DNA of 61,327 bases from CAZCGA01 sp964498075 (GCA_964498075.1 CAZCGA010000025.1:1-61327); one strand, 5' to 3'. Counted from the stretch's first letter, positions 50,736-60,800 are shown. Numbers and translations are program-made. Notes: generated by a model not told the origin, from the letters alone.

Positions 50736-52388
50736 GTGATAGCGACGAAACTGAGACCTCACCTCGACAAGCTTCTGCTCGCTTCGATCTTCATAGCTCT
50801 CTCGACATCGACGATACTGTGGACCTTGCGCGACCGCACACCGCCGCCGTGGGACCCGTCCGATCACCTCAGGTACGCCTACGACTATTATCGGCTGTTG
50901 GGGCACGCTGATTTCTCGGGGTTCGCGAGAGAGTTCTTCACCACTCGACACCCCTACGCGCCGTTCGTTCATCTGGTCAGCGCCGGTGTGTTCCTTGTCT
51001 TGGGAGCTTCAAGGCTGGCCGGCATAGCGGTGAACTTGCTGTCGCTGGCGGCGCTGCTCTGGGCGGTCGCCTGGATATCACGCCACCTCTACGCGAATTC
51101 GCCTGTTACCGTCGAGAGTCGCGATACGTCAGCCCGACCGCCGGTTCTATTGAGCGTGCTGCCGGGGCTCATAGCAGCCAGCTATCACTCCAGCGCGTGG
51201 TTGATGCACGATGCGTTCTTGGACTTCCCGTTGACCGCTGCCGTGACGGTTAGCTTCGCCTTGCTGATCCGCGCCGATGACTTCCGGGTCAGACGCAACG
51301 CGTTGGCATTCGCAATATCGGCGGGAATTGGGATGCTCGTAAAACAGACCTTCGCGTTCTTCTTTGTGCTACCGGCGGTGTACGTAGTGATTCGAGTCTT
51401 GAGGACGCACGACCGGCGAGCGATCTTGAACCTGGCGCTCGCGTCGGTGGCTTTTATTCTGGTGGCAGCCATCTGGTACGGGCCGCATTTGCACGATGTG
51501 ATCGCGATCTACGGCGAGAACCAGCAGGCGGCGGTGGATGAGAACGAAGCGCCGGGGTTCGGCTTCGACTCAGAGTTATTTTACGTTCACGCTCTGATTG
51601 GCGCGCAGATGCAGTTGCCGCTGGCGGTGATCTTTGCCGCCGGGTTGGTGTATTCGCTGGTGCGCTGCCGCAAGCAGAGCCTGATTCTCTACCTGTGGAT
51701 TCTGAGCGGCATCGTCTGCGTCACGCTGGTCGCCAACAAAGACGCTCGCTACACGGCGCCAGTGCTCCCCGCAGCCGCACTCATTTCAGTCTGCTGGTTG
51801 CGAGAGTTCAAGCCACCGGCGTTCACCGTCCAAACGGCAACCAGAAAAGCGGCCGGTGCCTTGAAGGCGGCTCTGGTAGCCGCGATCGCGGCAGGGGCGT
51901 TCGTGAGCTTCTGGAACGCGCAGTGGCCGAGAGCGGGGTGGGGCGAAGCCGTCGACACGCCGCGCTATCGCTGGAAGTACTACGGCTTCGACCATCGGCC
52001 TCTCGATGACGATTGGAGCGTGCCTGAAATAGTTGACGCCGTTTCGAAGCGACAGACAGCGCCGCCGCCAGTTCTTGGAGTGGTAGTGAACCTGCCTTAC
52101 CTGAACCCGTCGAGCGTGGCGCTCTACGCGCGCTTGCTTACAAGTCAGCCGGCCGGCGGTCCGCTGATAGACGTCCGCTGGATAGTTGAGCCTTCGATGA
52201 TCGATCGCATTGACGACTGCGACTACATCCTGGTGCGCACCGGGCTCGACAAAGCGGATTCGGCCGCGTTCGAACGGGAGGTCGAACAGTTGATACGCAC
52301 CAACCCCGATGAGTTCAATCCCGCCGCAAGTTTCCCGATTCCGGTCGAGGAAGCGAAGGCGGTCGTCTATCGGCGCACAAAACGATGA
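50736..52388 (+). CDS. GT39/ArnT-like integral-membrane glycosyltransferase
   Basis: 550 residues from GTG 50736. About eleven helices; the periplasmic loop motif DPSDHLRYAYDYYRLL with TRHPYAPFVHL fits GT39/PMT-type enzymes that use polyprenyl-phosphate sugars. The C-terminal soluble tail (VVVNLPYLNPSSVALYARLL, SFPIPVEEAKAVVYRR) is repeated as a relic at 52881-52979. It probably decorates or extends the surface glycan on the outer side of the membrane. Confidence 0.85.
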   Translation: MIATKLRPHLDKLLLASIFIALSTSTILWTLRDRTPPPWDPSDHLRYAYDYYRLLGHADFSGFAREFFTTRHPYAPFVHLVSAGVFLVLGASRLAGIAVNLLSLAALLWAVAWISRHLYANSPVTVESRDTSARPPVLLSVLPGLIAASYHSSAWLMHDAFLDFPLTAAVTVSFALLIRADDFRVRRNALAFAISAGIGMLVKQTFAFFFVLPAVYVVIRVLRTHDRRAILNLALASVAFILVAAIWYGPHLHDVIAIYGENQQAAVDENEAPGFGFDSELFYVHALIGAQMQLPLAVIFAAGLVYSLVRCRKQSLILYLWILSGIVCVTLVANKDARYTAPVLPAAALISVCWLREFKPPAFTVQTATRKAAGALKAALVAAIAAGAFVSFWNAQWPRAGWGEAVDTPRYRWKYYGFDHRPLDDDWSVPEIVDAVSKRQTAPPPVLGVVVNLPYLNPSSVALYARLLTSQPAGGPLIDVRWIVEPSMIDRIDDCDYILVRTGLDKADSAAFEREVEQLIRTNPDEFNPAASFPIPVEEAKAVVYRRTKR

Positions 52389-52449
52389 CAGAAGGCGAGC
52401 GACGAGCTTGAATACTGCCGAGCGGAAAGAATCTTCCCAGCGCCACGTG

Positions 52450-52884
52450 ATGCCTCGAAGCGCCGGCATCCCCATTATTCATCCTGAATGGATCATCGCG
52501 ACGCTGTTCCTCGGATGCGTCGTCCTGGTAAGTCTCGCCTTCACAGGTTCCGGCCTCAGATCTTCAAATGCCGCATACTATGAGCTCTATGCGGAGGGCA
52601 TCCGCCATGGCCACCTCTGGTTGGAAGCGCTGCCGGCAAGTGGCGAATGTCGATGGGACTTGAGCTCTTTTGAAGGCAAGTGCTACGCCTATTGGGGGCT
52701 TTTACCGGCGCTTGTGCACGTGGCCCTGCCGTTCGCCTCGGACCGGTTTCTGGCGATGCTGGGGTTCACTGTTGCTGTTCTATTCTTAACAAAGCTAGTG
52801 CTGCTCCTTAGCAAGTCGTCCGACACACAATCTGCGAATGGTGGAATTACTGCTAGTCCCCAGAACGGCCCGATATTGCGTTGA
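52450..52884 (+). pseudogene. Truncated membrane glycosyltransferase remnant (N-terminal part)
   Basis: About 144 residues from ATG 52450 (a TTG at 52408 is another possible start). It has two helices, one near residues 12-35 (WIIATLFLGCVVLVSLAFTG) and one near 103-120 (FTVAVLFLTKLVLLL), and between them YYELYAEGIRHGHLWLEALP and CRWDLSSFEGKCYAYWGLLP. The latter resembles the G-H-L-x-L...D-x-S...G-K-Y-Y-x-Y-x-G-x-x-P loops of multi-helix sugar transferases. The product stops after the second segment, far short of a full enzyme (about 500 residues), and is directly followed by a relic C-terminus. Confidence 0.6.
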
Positions 52885-52979
52885 TACGCACCAACCCCAA
52901 TGAGTTCATTCGCGACGCAAGCTTCCCGATTCCGCTCACGGACGCGGAGGCAGCCGTCTATCGGCACGAGAAGCGATGA
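52881..52979 (+). pseudogene. Relic C-terminus duplicated from the GT39-like gene
   Basis: In one frame 32 codons and a stop read LIRTNPNEFIRDASFPIPLT followed by DAEAAVYRHEKR. This aligns end to end with the tail of the gene at 50736-52388 (LIRTNPDEFNPAASFPIPVE, then EAKAVVYRRTKR, stop), and the DNA of the two is close to 80% alike. It is the residue of a second copy of that gene whose body is lost. Confidence 0.85.
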
Positions 52980-53015
52980 CGGGGGTACCCCCAATGAAGG
53001 GCGCGGGCTGGTTCG

Positions 53016-53288
53016 TCATGCGCGGACCGTGATCGTCACCTCGTCCACGTGCAGGAACTTTTGGGACTGCGAGACGGGCTCCCCTTTGGCAAGCAGGGAC
53101 TCGAGGCGGTCCTGCAGTGCCTGTCGGACTTCCTGCTTCGCCTCTTCGAGAGTCCTCCCGCGTCGAAAGCATCCCGCCAGATCGGGGCTGTAGGCGGTGA
53201 AGTGCTCGGCGCCGGGCTCCCTCTCGATCACGATCTGGAAGGTGTAGGACTTCGTGGCCGCCTCCACGTGCCGGGCAGGCTCATTCAT
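53016..53288 (-). CDS. hicB: HicB-like antitoxin-fold protein, orphan
   Basis: 90 residues from ATG 53288, with the HicB-like core YTFQIVIEREPGAEHFTAYS, then PDLAGCFRRGRTLEEAKQEV. This RNase-H-like fold neutralises HicA mRNA-interferase toxins. No HicA reading frame of 55-80 residues is seen immediately before or after it, so it is an orphan or has a distant partner. The tail FLHVDEVTITVRA lacks an obvious DNA-binding domain. Confidence 0.75.
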   Translation of the reverse strand: MNEPARHVEAATKSYTFQIVIEREPGAEHFTAYSPDLAGCFRRGRTLEEAKQEVRQALQDRLESLLAKGEPVSQSQKFLHVDEVTITVRA

Positions 53289-53369
53289 TCTCGCTCACCA
53301 AGTGCCGCACACGCGACAATTCGGCTTGAGAGTTTGCGTCTGGCGGGTTCACCTGAGCTTCCGTGCCGG

Positions 53370-56072
53370 TCACGCGGACAGAGCGGCGATAACCTGCTCC
53401 AGGAGCGCGATCAACGTGGTGACGTCGGAGCCGCCGGCTTGTGCCTTCCGAAGCCAGGTGATGGCCTGCTGCAGAAAGGCGATTGCCGCCTGGTTGTTGC
53501 CAGCCCTGATCATCTTCAACGCCCCGTTGTTACTTAGGTCGTTGCTGCCGGCGAGAGCCTTGCGTGCCTTCTCCAGGTCCTTACGGACGTTGTCGTTTGT
53601 GGCTCCTGCGATTGCGCTGTTAAGCAGAGAGACAAGTTCTCCTACTGCCTGCTCGGGGGTGAGCACGCGCACCACAGTAGACTCGGTGTCCGTACCGTCG
53701 TCGTCGTCCGTCACCGAGAGCACCAGCGGGTACGAACCGGCGACGGTGTAGCGATGCCGGTGCAACACGGCCCCGGTCCCGTCGCCAAAGGCCTCGTCGA
53801 AGGTCGTGAAGGCGGTCTGTGTTTCGACCGAGCCATCGCCCCAGGCGAGCGTCGCAGTTTGGTGGTCCAGCACGCCCGGATCGTTGAAACCTGCGCCAAC
53901 GGTCACCGGCTGCCCCGTCAACACAAATGGCACGCTGGTGTTCAACTCGTGCCCGGCGGCATCCGTGAGATGAAACGCCGTCAGCTCGGGAGCGACGTTG
54001 TGGACCGTGATCCTGACGGTTGCCTGTCCCGCCGCGCCGCCCAAGCGAGACTGTGCCTGTGCCGGAACGGTTACTACGGACGGCCCGTCGAAGGCGATGG
54101 CACGGAAGGTGACCGGGCTTCCTGTTGTCTCGTAACTGCCGTTGACGTCCAGATCCCATTTCAGATCGAACGGCGAGTTGTAGTACTGATCGCAGCCCGC
54201 GAGAAAATCGACCGAGTCCAACTTACTATCGAAGTCGATAATCCTGCCGTCGTCCACCTGCAACGTGGTGAGGTAGGTTTCGTGGCGCACGACGCCGCTA
54301 CCGACCAGGATCGGGTCGTCGTCCCGAGTACCCTCATTATCCTGGGCCCGGATCGAACAGCCGGCTGGTGCGAACCATTTCCACGATTGCGTATGGTCCT
54401 TGTTGGTAAACGTAAAAGGTGGGATGGACGTTGGGTCTCCCGTTGGAAATTGAAACTCCAGGACGGAGAAGTTGTTGAAGTCGTCAAGATCGTAATCGTC
54501 GTAGTCAACAACCGGGTACTGGGTGGCAAAGTCGGGACCACCAAAGTACTGATCACGAAAGAGCTCGATCCATGCCTTGGTGATGGGTGGCCGGGCCGAT
54601 CCACTGAGACTCACGCTGCTCCCTTCATCAACTTCATAGGGTCCGTTCACCACCGCGGTCGGCAGGTAGGTCGGGCTGTCTTTGCGCACGACGTCAATGT
54701 GCCGCCATTCGCCCATGTTGACCGTGTCGCCTGGCCCCTTGTTGTAGTGCTGGGTCGCGTAGAACAGCAACTCGCCGCTTGGGCTTTCGTAGAAGCCGCT
54801 TGCCGCCGCGAGGTCTGCGGTATTCGTCCCACCGGTGTTCGGGAACGGTGTGATTCGCGTCCCGCTATTACCCGTGGTCGCCAGTCTGATCCCCAGGCCA
54901 TCCGCACAGACCGGCTCCTGCTCAGGCGTCGCGCACAACACCTGATAGAGATCAATGCGATCATGATCAGCGAATACGGGATGGCCGCGAGCGCCGGCCA
55001 GGTACAGAGGGCCTTTGATGTCGCCTTGCCGCAGGAAGTGCAGGGTTTGATGATGGTCCTCGACCTTTGGCACGGCGGCTTTTCCCAAGTACAGCCAATT
55101 CAAATCCGGACTCTCCAGAACGTTGGGGATTTCTTGGCTATTGGCGAGCGTGGATTTGTAAAAGAAGAAAGTGTCAGCAAACCCGCCGGTGACGACCATC
55201 AGGTAGCTGCCATCTGATGACGGAGTGATGCCGATCCCGTCGGCGTTTCGGAGGGCCTCATCATTTCCGTTTATCGTCTGTAGCGGAACGTACGAACTCG
55301 TTACCCGCGGCGCTTCCGGATCGCTGACGTCAAGGAACATGATCAGCGTTGGGGAAGGAGCGATTTCATAGGGGTCGTCACCCCAAGGCGGAAGCGAGGG
55401 CTCGCGCCGGGTGTCCATTGCCATTGCCAGCATGTGGCCTACCAACTGCATGCCACCCGGATGCGCGTAGACGCGCGGTGGCACTCCGCCCTCGCCATGC
55501 CCCAATACTAGGCCCGGGTGTTTCGCCGGATCCGGGTCGGCGGGATCGCCACCCACGACTGTGAAAAAGATCGTGGCGATGTCTTCCGGCGGCGGCGGAG
55601 TGTTATCAACATGTACGCCTTTGCGCAGCCGATTGCTCCGCAAACGCTCTCCATTCTTGTCCCGGGAACCCATCTTGAAGACAACGAGGTTCCCGTTGTA
55701 GAGCTCGCTGGCGGAATCGAAGCAATTGAGTTCGTTGTCACCCGGAGTTTCCGGAGTGTTGCCGTTGCGGGTGACGAGAAAAAAAGGCGTGCCGTCCGCT
55801 CCGGCAACGCGCGTGATCGCCTGGTAGTGCCTGCAATTACTCGGCTCCGGCGTAGTGCTGTAACGCAAGCCCAGAGCTTCCGGTCGCTCGGTCAGGTCGC
55901 TGAACTGATCGACGACGTTTGGCACGAACCGCATGCCGTCGGCTCGATCGCTGAGTTGCGCGCTGGCGGGCGCCGGCGCCAGGAATGAGGTCAGCAACGC
56001 AGCGGCTGGCAGAGCGGTCTTCAAGACCCGGCTCATTCCTTGAATATTCGTGAGCTCTCTCCGCTTCTTCAT
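53370..56072 (-). CDS. Large secreted PKD-domain protein
   Basis: 900 residues from ATG 56072 with AAGGAGA ahead of it. A signal peptide (TALPAAALLTSFLAPAPASA) is followed by an about 440-residue domain of Trp/Asp-rich, propeller-like appearance (GGVPPRVYAHPGGMQLVGHM, LIMFLDVSDPEAPRVTSSYV, TFFFYKSTLANSQE). An Ig/PKD-like pair comes near residues 480-560 and 690-800, with VNGPYEVDEGSSVSLSGSA and GDGSVETQTAFTTFDEAF (the PKD consensus YTVAGSYPLVLSVTDDDDG is clear). The C-terminal 100 residues are helical. It is exported and probably adhesive or a carbohydrate-binding enzyme; no catalytic motif is certain. It contrasts with the neighbours in somewhat lower GC. Confidence 0.82.
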   Translation of the reverse strand: MKKRRELTNIQGMSRVLKTALPAAALLTSFLAPAPASAQLSDRADGMRFVPNVVDQFSDLTERPEALGLRYSTTPEPSNCRHYQAITRVAGADGTPFFLVTRNGNTPETPGDNELNCFDSASELYNGNLVVFKMGSRDKNGERLRSNRLRKGVHVDNTPPPPEDIATIFFTVVGGDPADPDPAKHPGLVLGHGEGGVPPRVYAHPGGMQLVGHMLAMAMDTRREPSLPPWGDDPYEIAPSPTLIMFLDVSDPEAPRVTSSYVPLQTINGNDEALRNADGIGITPSSDGSYLMVVTGGFADTFFFYKSTLANSQEIPNVLESPDLNWLYLGKAAVPKVEDHHQTLHFLRQGDIKGPLYLAGARGHPVFADHDRIDLYQVLCATPEQEPVCADGLGIRLATTGNSGTRITPFPNTGGTNTADLAAASGFYESPSGELLFYATQHYNKGPGDTVNMGEWRHIDVVRKDSPTYLPTAVVNGPYEVDEGSSVSLSGSARPPITKAWIELFRDQYFGGPDFATQYPVVDYDDYDLDDFNNFSVLEFQFPTGDPTSIPPFTFTNKDHTQSWKWFAPAGCSIRAQDNEGTRDDDPILVGSGVVRHETYLTTLQVDDGRIIDFDSKLDSVDFLAGCDQYYNSPFDLKWDLDVNGSYETTGSPVTFRAIAFDGPSVVTVPAQAQSRLGGAAGQATVRITVHNVAPELTAFHLTDAAGHELNTSVPFVLTGQPVTVGAGFNDPGVLDHQTATLAWGDGSVETQTAFTTFDEAFGDGTGAVLHRHRYTVAGSYPLVLSVTDDDDGTDTESTVVRVLTPEQAVGELVSLLNSAIAGATNDNVRKDLEKARKALAGSNDLSNNGALKMIRAGNNQAAIAFLQQAITWLRKAQAGGSDVTTLIALLEQVIAALSA

Positions 56073-56227
56073 GAGATTTCTCCTTGTGCCGGTTGTGCGC
56101 AGGTGATGAATCTTACCGCGCTGCTACCAGAGAGGCGTGACGATCGACCGAACAATGTTCGCTCGGACCGTACGAATGCCCGGCCCGGACCGAACAACGT
56201 GCGACCAGCAGGCCGCTGCGGCTCACT

Positions 56228-56302
56228 CCCGGCTCAAAGAGCCCAGAGGGTCGGGGTTCCCAGCTCCGGCAGGTACGAACAGAAGACCCCGGTGTGAATC
56301 GC
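56228..56302. repeat. 75-bp direct repeat, copy 1
   Basis: Differs from 57733-57807 by one base (A at 56240 against T at 57745). On the minus strand it carries a stop codon and the preceding 22 codons, ending L-W-A-L, identical in protein to the end of the regulator at 57739; the single base difference is synonymous (GCT/GCA). Its upstream context does not encode the rest of that protein. The 56073-56403 gap otherwise holds this repeat, the palindrome at 56352 and no gene. Confidence 0.97.
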
Positions 56303-56351
56303 CCGAGCCGTAGAAGGCCCACGGATCGATCTCGCGTTGCTCAATGTCCGG

Positions 56352-56372
56352 GACGTTGATAGGATCAACGTC
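56352..56372. promoter_or_regulatory. 9-bp perfect palindrome upstream of the DUF4143 ATPase
   Basis: GACGTTGAT - AGG - ATCAACGTC, with a further AACGTTGAT at 56376-56384. It lies 32-52 bases upstream of the likely TTG start. It could be an operator, a half-site array, or part of a longer N-terminus (a different frame reads NVRDVDRINVVNVDEVNQ here). Confidence 0.4.
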
Positions 56373-56403
56373 GTGAACGTTGATGAGGTGAACCAGGCTC
56401 TTC

Positions 56404-57693
56404 TTGAGGGCAACCTCGACCACCCCCGGTCTCTTCCCTCGGCTCGAAGCCCTGGGGGACGCGCCGGCCGTCTTCCGGATCGAGTTCGGGCTCGACGAAG
56501 TACCGGCCACGCCCGGCGTGATCCTGATTCGCGGCGCGCGGCAGTACGGAAAGTCGACCTGGCTCGAGGGCGCGCTCCGAGACACGGTGCGGCGCCACGG
56601 CCCGGGGACCGCACTCTTCCTCGACGGCGATTACTTGCGGGACTCGGATCAGCTCGCGTCTGAGCTGTCCCGCCTGGCCGCCACGTTCCGGCGCGACGCG
56701 CCCGTCCGGCGGCTATTCGTCGACGAGATCACCGCAGTCGCGGATTGGGAGCGCGGCCTCAAGCGCGTCCTCGATCGGGGCGAGCTGCGCCGGATCCTCG
56801 TCGTCACGACCGGCTCGCGGGCAACGGACCTGCGACATGGGGCCGAACGGCTTCCAGGTCGCAAGGGCAGGCTCCGCCGCACGACGTACCTGTTCCTTCC
56901 CGTCCCGTACGCCGAGTTTCTCCGCGCGGGTGGCAGCGCGCTCGGGGAACGGGCGCTCGCCTCGTATGTACTCTCCGGTGGCTCGCCCGTCGCGTGCGGC
57001 GAGCTGATCCGGAGCGGTCGCCTCGCCGAGTGGACGATCGAGAGCGTGCGCGACTGGATTCAGGGCGAGTGCGCGCGCAGCCGGCGCTCGCGCCGGTCCC
57101 TCGTGGCGCTGATGCAGCAGCTGCACCTGCACGGCGGCACTCCTCTCGGCCAAACCAAGCTGGCCAAGGAAGCGGGGCTGGCGAACAACACGGTTGCCGC
57201 CGGCTGGATCGAGATGCTCTCCGATCTGCTCTGCGTCGGCACCTCGGCGGCGTGGGACGCCGGCCGCCGATCGGAGATCGCACGCAAGCAAGCCAAGTTC
57301 CCCTTCGTGAACTTACTGGCCGCCACGGTATGGGCCCCCGACGCACCCCGCAGCGCCGCCGACCTCTCCCGGCTCCCACCCGAGCGGCAGGGGGTGTGGC
57401 ACGAATGGACCGTCGCGCAGGAACTCTTCCGCCGCGCCGCGATCCGAGGCGCACCCGAGCCCGAGCGTCTCCCGTACTGGCGGTCACCCGAGCACGAGAT
57501 CGATTTCGTCGCTGGAGATGACTCGTTCGTCGAGGTCAAACGCGGCCGCGCGAGCGCCCTCGATTTCGCGTGGTTCCCGAAGACGTTCCCCAAGGGACGA
57601 CTCACGGTCGTCTGTACCACCCCGTTCGAAGCCGACCGCATCCGCGGCATCACCCTCGATGCGTTCCTCCGAGGAGACGAAGATCTTGGTTGA
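56404..57693 (+). CDS. AAA ATPase with DUF4143 nuclease-like domain
   Basis: 429 residues from TTG 56404, an uncertain start. Walker A is GARQYGKST (about residues 44-52), Walker B RRLFVDEIT (about 100-108) and sensor-like VTTGSRATDL (about 140). The C-terminal region carries the DUF4143 feature EIDFVAGDDSFVEVKRGRAS, a PD-(D/E)XK-type site. These P-loop proteins are common in mobile and variable regions; their roles are unproven and may involve restriction or DNA maintenance. The gene is bracketed by a 75-bp direct repeat and faces the regulator gene. Confidence 0.9.
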   Translation: MRATSTTPGLFPRLEALGDAPAVFRIEFGLDEVPATPGVILIRGARQYGKSTWLEGALRDTVRRHGPGTALFLDGDYLRDSDQLASELSRLAATFRRDAPVRRLFVDEITAVADWERGLKRVLDRGELRRILVVTTGSRATDLRHGAERLPGRKGRLRRTTYLFLPVPYAEFLRAGGSALGERALASYVLSGGSPVACGELIRSGRLAEWTIESVRDWIQGECARSRRSRRSLVALMQQLHLHGGTPLGQTKLAKEAGLANNTVAAGWIEMLSDLLCVGTSAAWDAGRRSEIARKQAKFPFVNLLAATVWAPDAPRSAADLSRLPPERQGVWHEWTVAQELFRRAAIRGAPEPERLPYWRSPEHEIDFVAGDDSFVEVKRGRASALDFAWFPKTFPKGRLTVVCTTPFEADRIRGITLDAFLRGDEDLG

Positions 57694-57732
57694 TCGATCA
57701 GACCCGTGGAGCGCCCGTCGCATGCACGACCC

Positions 57733-57807
57733 CCCGGCTCAAAGTGCCCAGAGGGTCGGGGTTCCCAGCTCCGGCAGGTACGAACAGAAGACCCCGGTGT
57801 GAATCGC
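57733..57807. repeat. 75-bp direct repeat, copy 2 (3' end of the regulator gene)
   Basis: Near-identical to 56228-56302 (74 of 75 bases). It covers the stop codon and last 22 codons of the minus-strand regulator. The two copies enclose 1430 bases containing the DUF4143 ATPase gene. Confidence 0.97.
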
Positions 57808-60800
57808 GTTCGCGAGGTGTCGGGCGAGCGCGTCGTCGTGCTCGCGAATCTTCGCGATCGCATCCTTGATCGTGCGCGAGACGTTCACGCGCGCCCGCTC
57901 CACTGCCCGCTCGATCTCGGGGTCCTTCTCGCCGAGGCCCGCGGCGCGAGCGAGCTTCGAGAGCAAGACATCCAGCTGCTCTCGCGCCCGCGTCGCCCGG
58001 CCGGGATCGTTCAGGCCCTCGGCTTCCGCCAGCTCCGACTGCAAATCCTCCAGCCGGTCTCGATCCTCCGGGCTCGTTCCCCTGCCGTCGTCGAGCAGCT
58101 CGAAGCAGTGAACCTGTCGACCTGGCTCCCGCAGAAGGCGCGAAATGCACTGGAGGCCCTTCATGTCCCTGAGGCCAAATGAGGGACCGTGATGCGCGAT
58201 CGTCCAGACGTCACCCTCCCTGCGGAAGAGGCTGCGACCGACCTCTTGTGGCGTTGCGCTCGCGGCCACCACCTCGTGTCCGAGGGCTTCGGCCTTGGCG
58301 ACGAGACTCGCCATCCCGAGCTTGCGTGCCGTGGCGATGGCTTGCTCCAGGAGCCGCCCGGCCTTGGCGTGCGCCGCGGACGAACCCGAGCCAAGGAGCA
58401 TGCGTGCGTAGTCGCACTGGGCTCGGGCGAGCAGCGGGCGCGCGCCCATCCGGGCGTCGAGAGCCAGCGCCGCTTCGAAATGCCAGGTGGCTTCGTCCGG
58501 CTTGGACATGGTGGCGGCGAGTAGCCCGAGATAGTGGTCCGCCGAGTAGAGGGACGCGTACGCCTGCCCCCTGGTGACGTTCCGGCCGGAATACTGCAGC
58601 AGCAGGCGGTAGAGCGCGGCGGCCCGCGAGGCGTCGCCCAGGTAGCAGCAGACCTCGGAGAGATTCCCGATGGTGATCGGCCACACGGAGGTCTGGGGCA
58701 CGTCGGCGAAGCCGTTGGCGGCGAGCTGCTCGAACTCGCTGCGCGCCTCCGCCGGACGGCCGAGCTCGGCATGCAGCAGAGCCAGAAACGACGGGAACAC
58801 GACCGCGAAGACCGTGTTACTCGGGGAGCGGCGCGTGAGAAAGGGCTCGATCTCGGCGAGGCGGCCCTGCTCGCGCCGTAGCACGAACAGCTGGAGCCCA
58901 TAGTTTCCGAGGACCGTCGCCCGCGGAGCATGCTGCCCGAGAGCCAGAGTCTCGTTGGCGAGTCGCTCCGCTTCGTCGAACCGGCCCTTCATGAGCTCGA
59001 GCGCCACGTGGATCGTCGCTGCGATCCAGGCGTGATCGCGATGGCGGATCCGCCGCGCCAGAGCGGAGTACGCCTCGAGCTCGGGCTCCAAGGCCCGCAT
59101 GTCGCCCTGTTCGGTCAGAGCGTTGATTCGGCAGAGGCGGGCCCAGGCGACGAGGTCCGGGTCGCCGACCTCGCGCGCCAGTTGCGAGATCTCTTCAGAA
59201 GCGCCGACGAGCACCTCGATCGGGCTGCCGGCTGCGGTGGCGCCGATGTACCATTCGGCGAGAGTCGCCGCGAGCGTCGCGCGGTCGCCGCTCCGGCGGG
59301 CGACACGCACCGCTTCTTCGTAGCGGGCCCGGCCGCGCTCGACCTCATTCGTGTAGCGGTACTCCCTCGCGAGCCTCGCCAGCACCCGCGCGCGGAGCGC
59401 CGGCTCCTCGTCGCCGAGGGCGGCCAGCGCCTCCTCGAGCAGGCGCACCCGGGCATCGTCGTACAGGATGAAGAGAACGAATTCTCCGCAGAAACCGAGG
59501 ACCGCGCGCGCCAGCGCGACGGCGGCGCCGGTCTTTCGGGCGAGCGCCAACGCCCGGAGACACGTCTCCTTCGAGCTCGCGAGATCGCCGAGACGGCACT
59601 GGGCGTCGCCCAGCTCGAGAAGGATCTGCATGCGCCGGGGATCGTCGGAAGCGGCGGGCCGCAGCGCATGAAGCGCGCGCTCGTACTCCCGGATCGCCTC
59701 CTCCCAGGCGAACACCGCAGCAGCCTGCCGGGCGCTCCGCATCGCGTACTCGATCGCCCGCCCCGCGTCGCCAGCCGCGATCGCCTCGAAGAAGTGGTGC
59801 GCCAGCTCGGGGGCGTGGGCATCCAGATCTGCAGCGTGGACGGACTCGATCGCCTCGCCGATCGATCGGTGGAGAGCGGGCCCGCGACCTGGGGCGAGAT
59901 CACCGGCCAGCGTCTCGCAGACCAGCGCGTGCGAGAATCGGTAGCGGCCGAGCGCGGCGGAGTCCTCGGCGACGAGCGCGGCGCGCATCCCCTCGGCGAG
60001 CGTCGAGAGCACGCGTTCCTCGGGCCACTCCGCCGCAGCCTCGAGGACGGCGCGATCGAAGACCTTCCCGATGAGCGCCGCGACGGTGAGAAGCCAGCGC
60101 GCGTCCTCCGAGAGAAGTCCCAGGCGCTGGCGAACCGATTCCTTCACTTCCTCGGGAATCTTCAGGTTGCCGGCGACGATCTCCTGCTTCCCTCGAGACG
60201 GCTCGTGTTCGGCGAGAGCCACGCGGACGACGCCTTCGATGAAGAACGGATTGCCGCCGGTGGCTTGGTGGACCTTGGTGACGAGATCTGCCGACGGAAC
60301 CGCCTCGGCCGTGGTCTCGATCAAGTGAGCAACCTCGGGCTTCGACAAACCCTGCAAATGGATGGTGCGACCTTCACGACTGATCTCGGCGAGGATCTCG
60401 CCCACCGTCGCCCGCGCCTTCGCCTCGGCGTCGCGGTACGTGACGACCAGGAGGATCCGCGAATCGCGGAGCTCCCGCGCCAGGAACTGCAGCAGCCGGA
60501 GAGAAGAGAGGTCCGCTGCATGGAAATCGTCGAGTAAGAAGAGCACGGTCTCGCTCTTCGAGGCCCGCCTGAGGAAGCTCGTGACGGCGGCGAACAGATA
60601 GAAGCGGGCGCGCTCGGGTTCCAGTGGAACGGAGGGCGCGGGAAGCCCCGGCTCCTCGAGCTCGCGGATCTCGGGGAGCAGCTGGCTCACGTAGGGCGCG
60701 TCAGCGCCGAGCTGCGAGCGCAGGGTGGCGGGGTCGGTCGCGGTGGCGAGCGAGCGGAGAGCCTGGATCCAGGGCCAGTTGGCGGGTGAGCCGCCGCCTT

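Noticed and set aside
52980..53015. HicA toxin gene for the HicB-like protein
   Set aside because: Only 36 bases separate the hicB stop from the previous relic, too short for HicA, and no HicA-like frame lies upstream.
58930..60537. 535-residue plus-strand frame inside the AAA-TPR regulator
   Set aside because: Antisense shadow in a high-GC gene; the minus strand has Walker motifs and TPRs.
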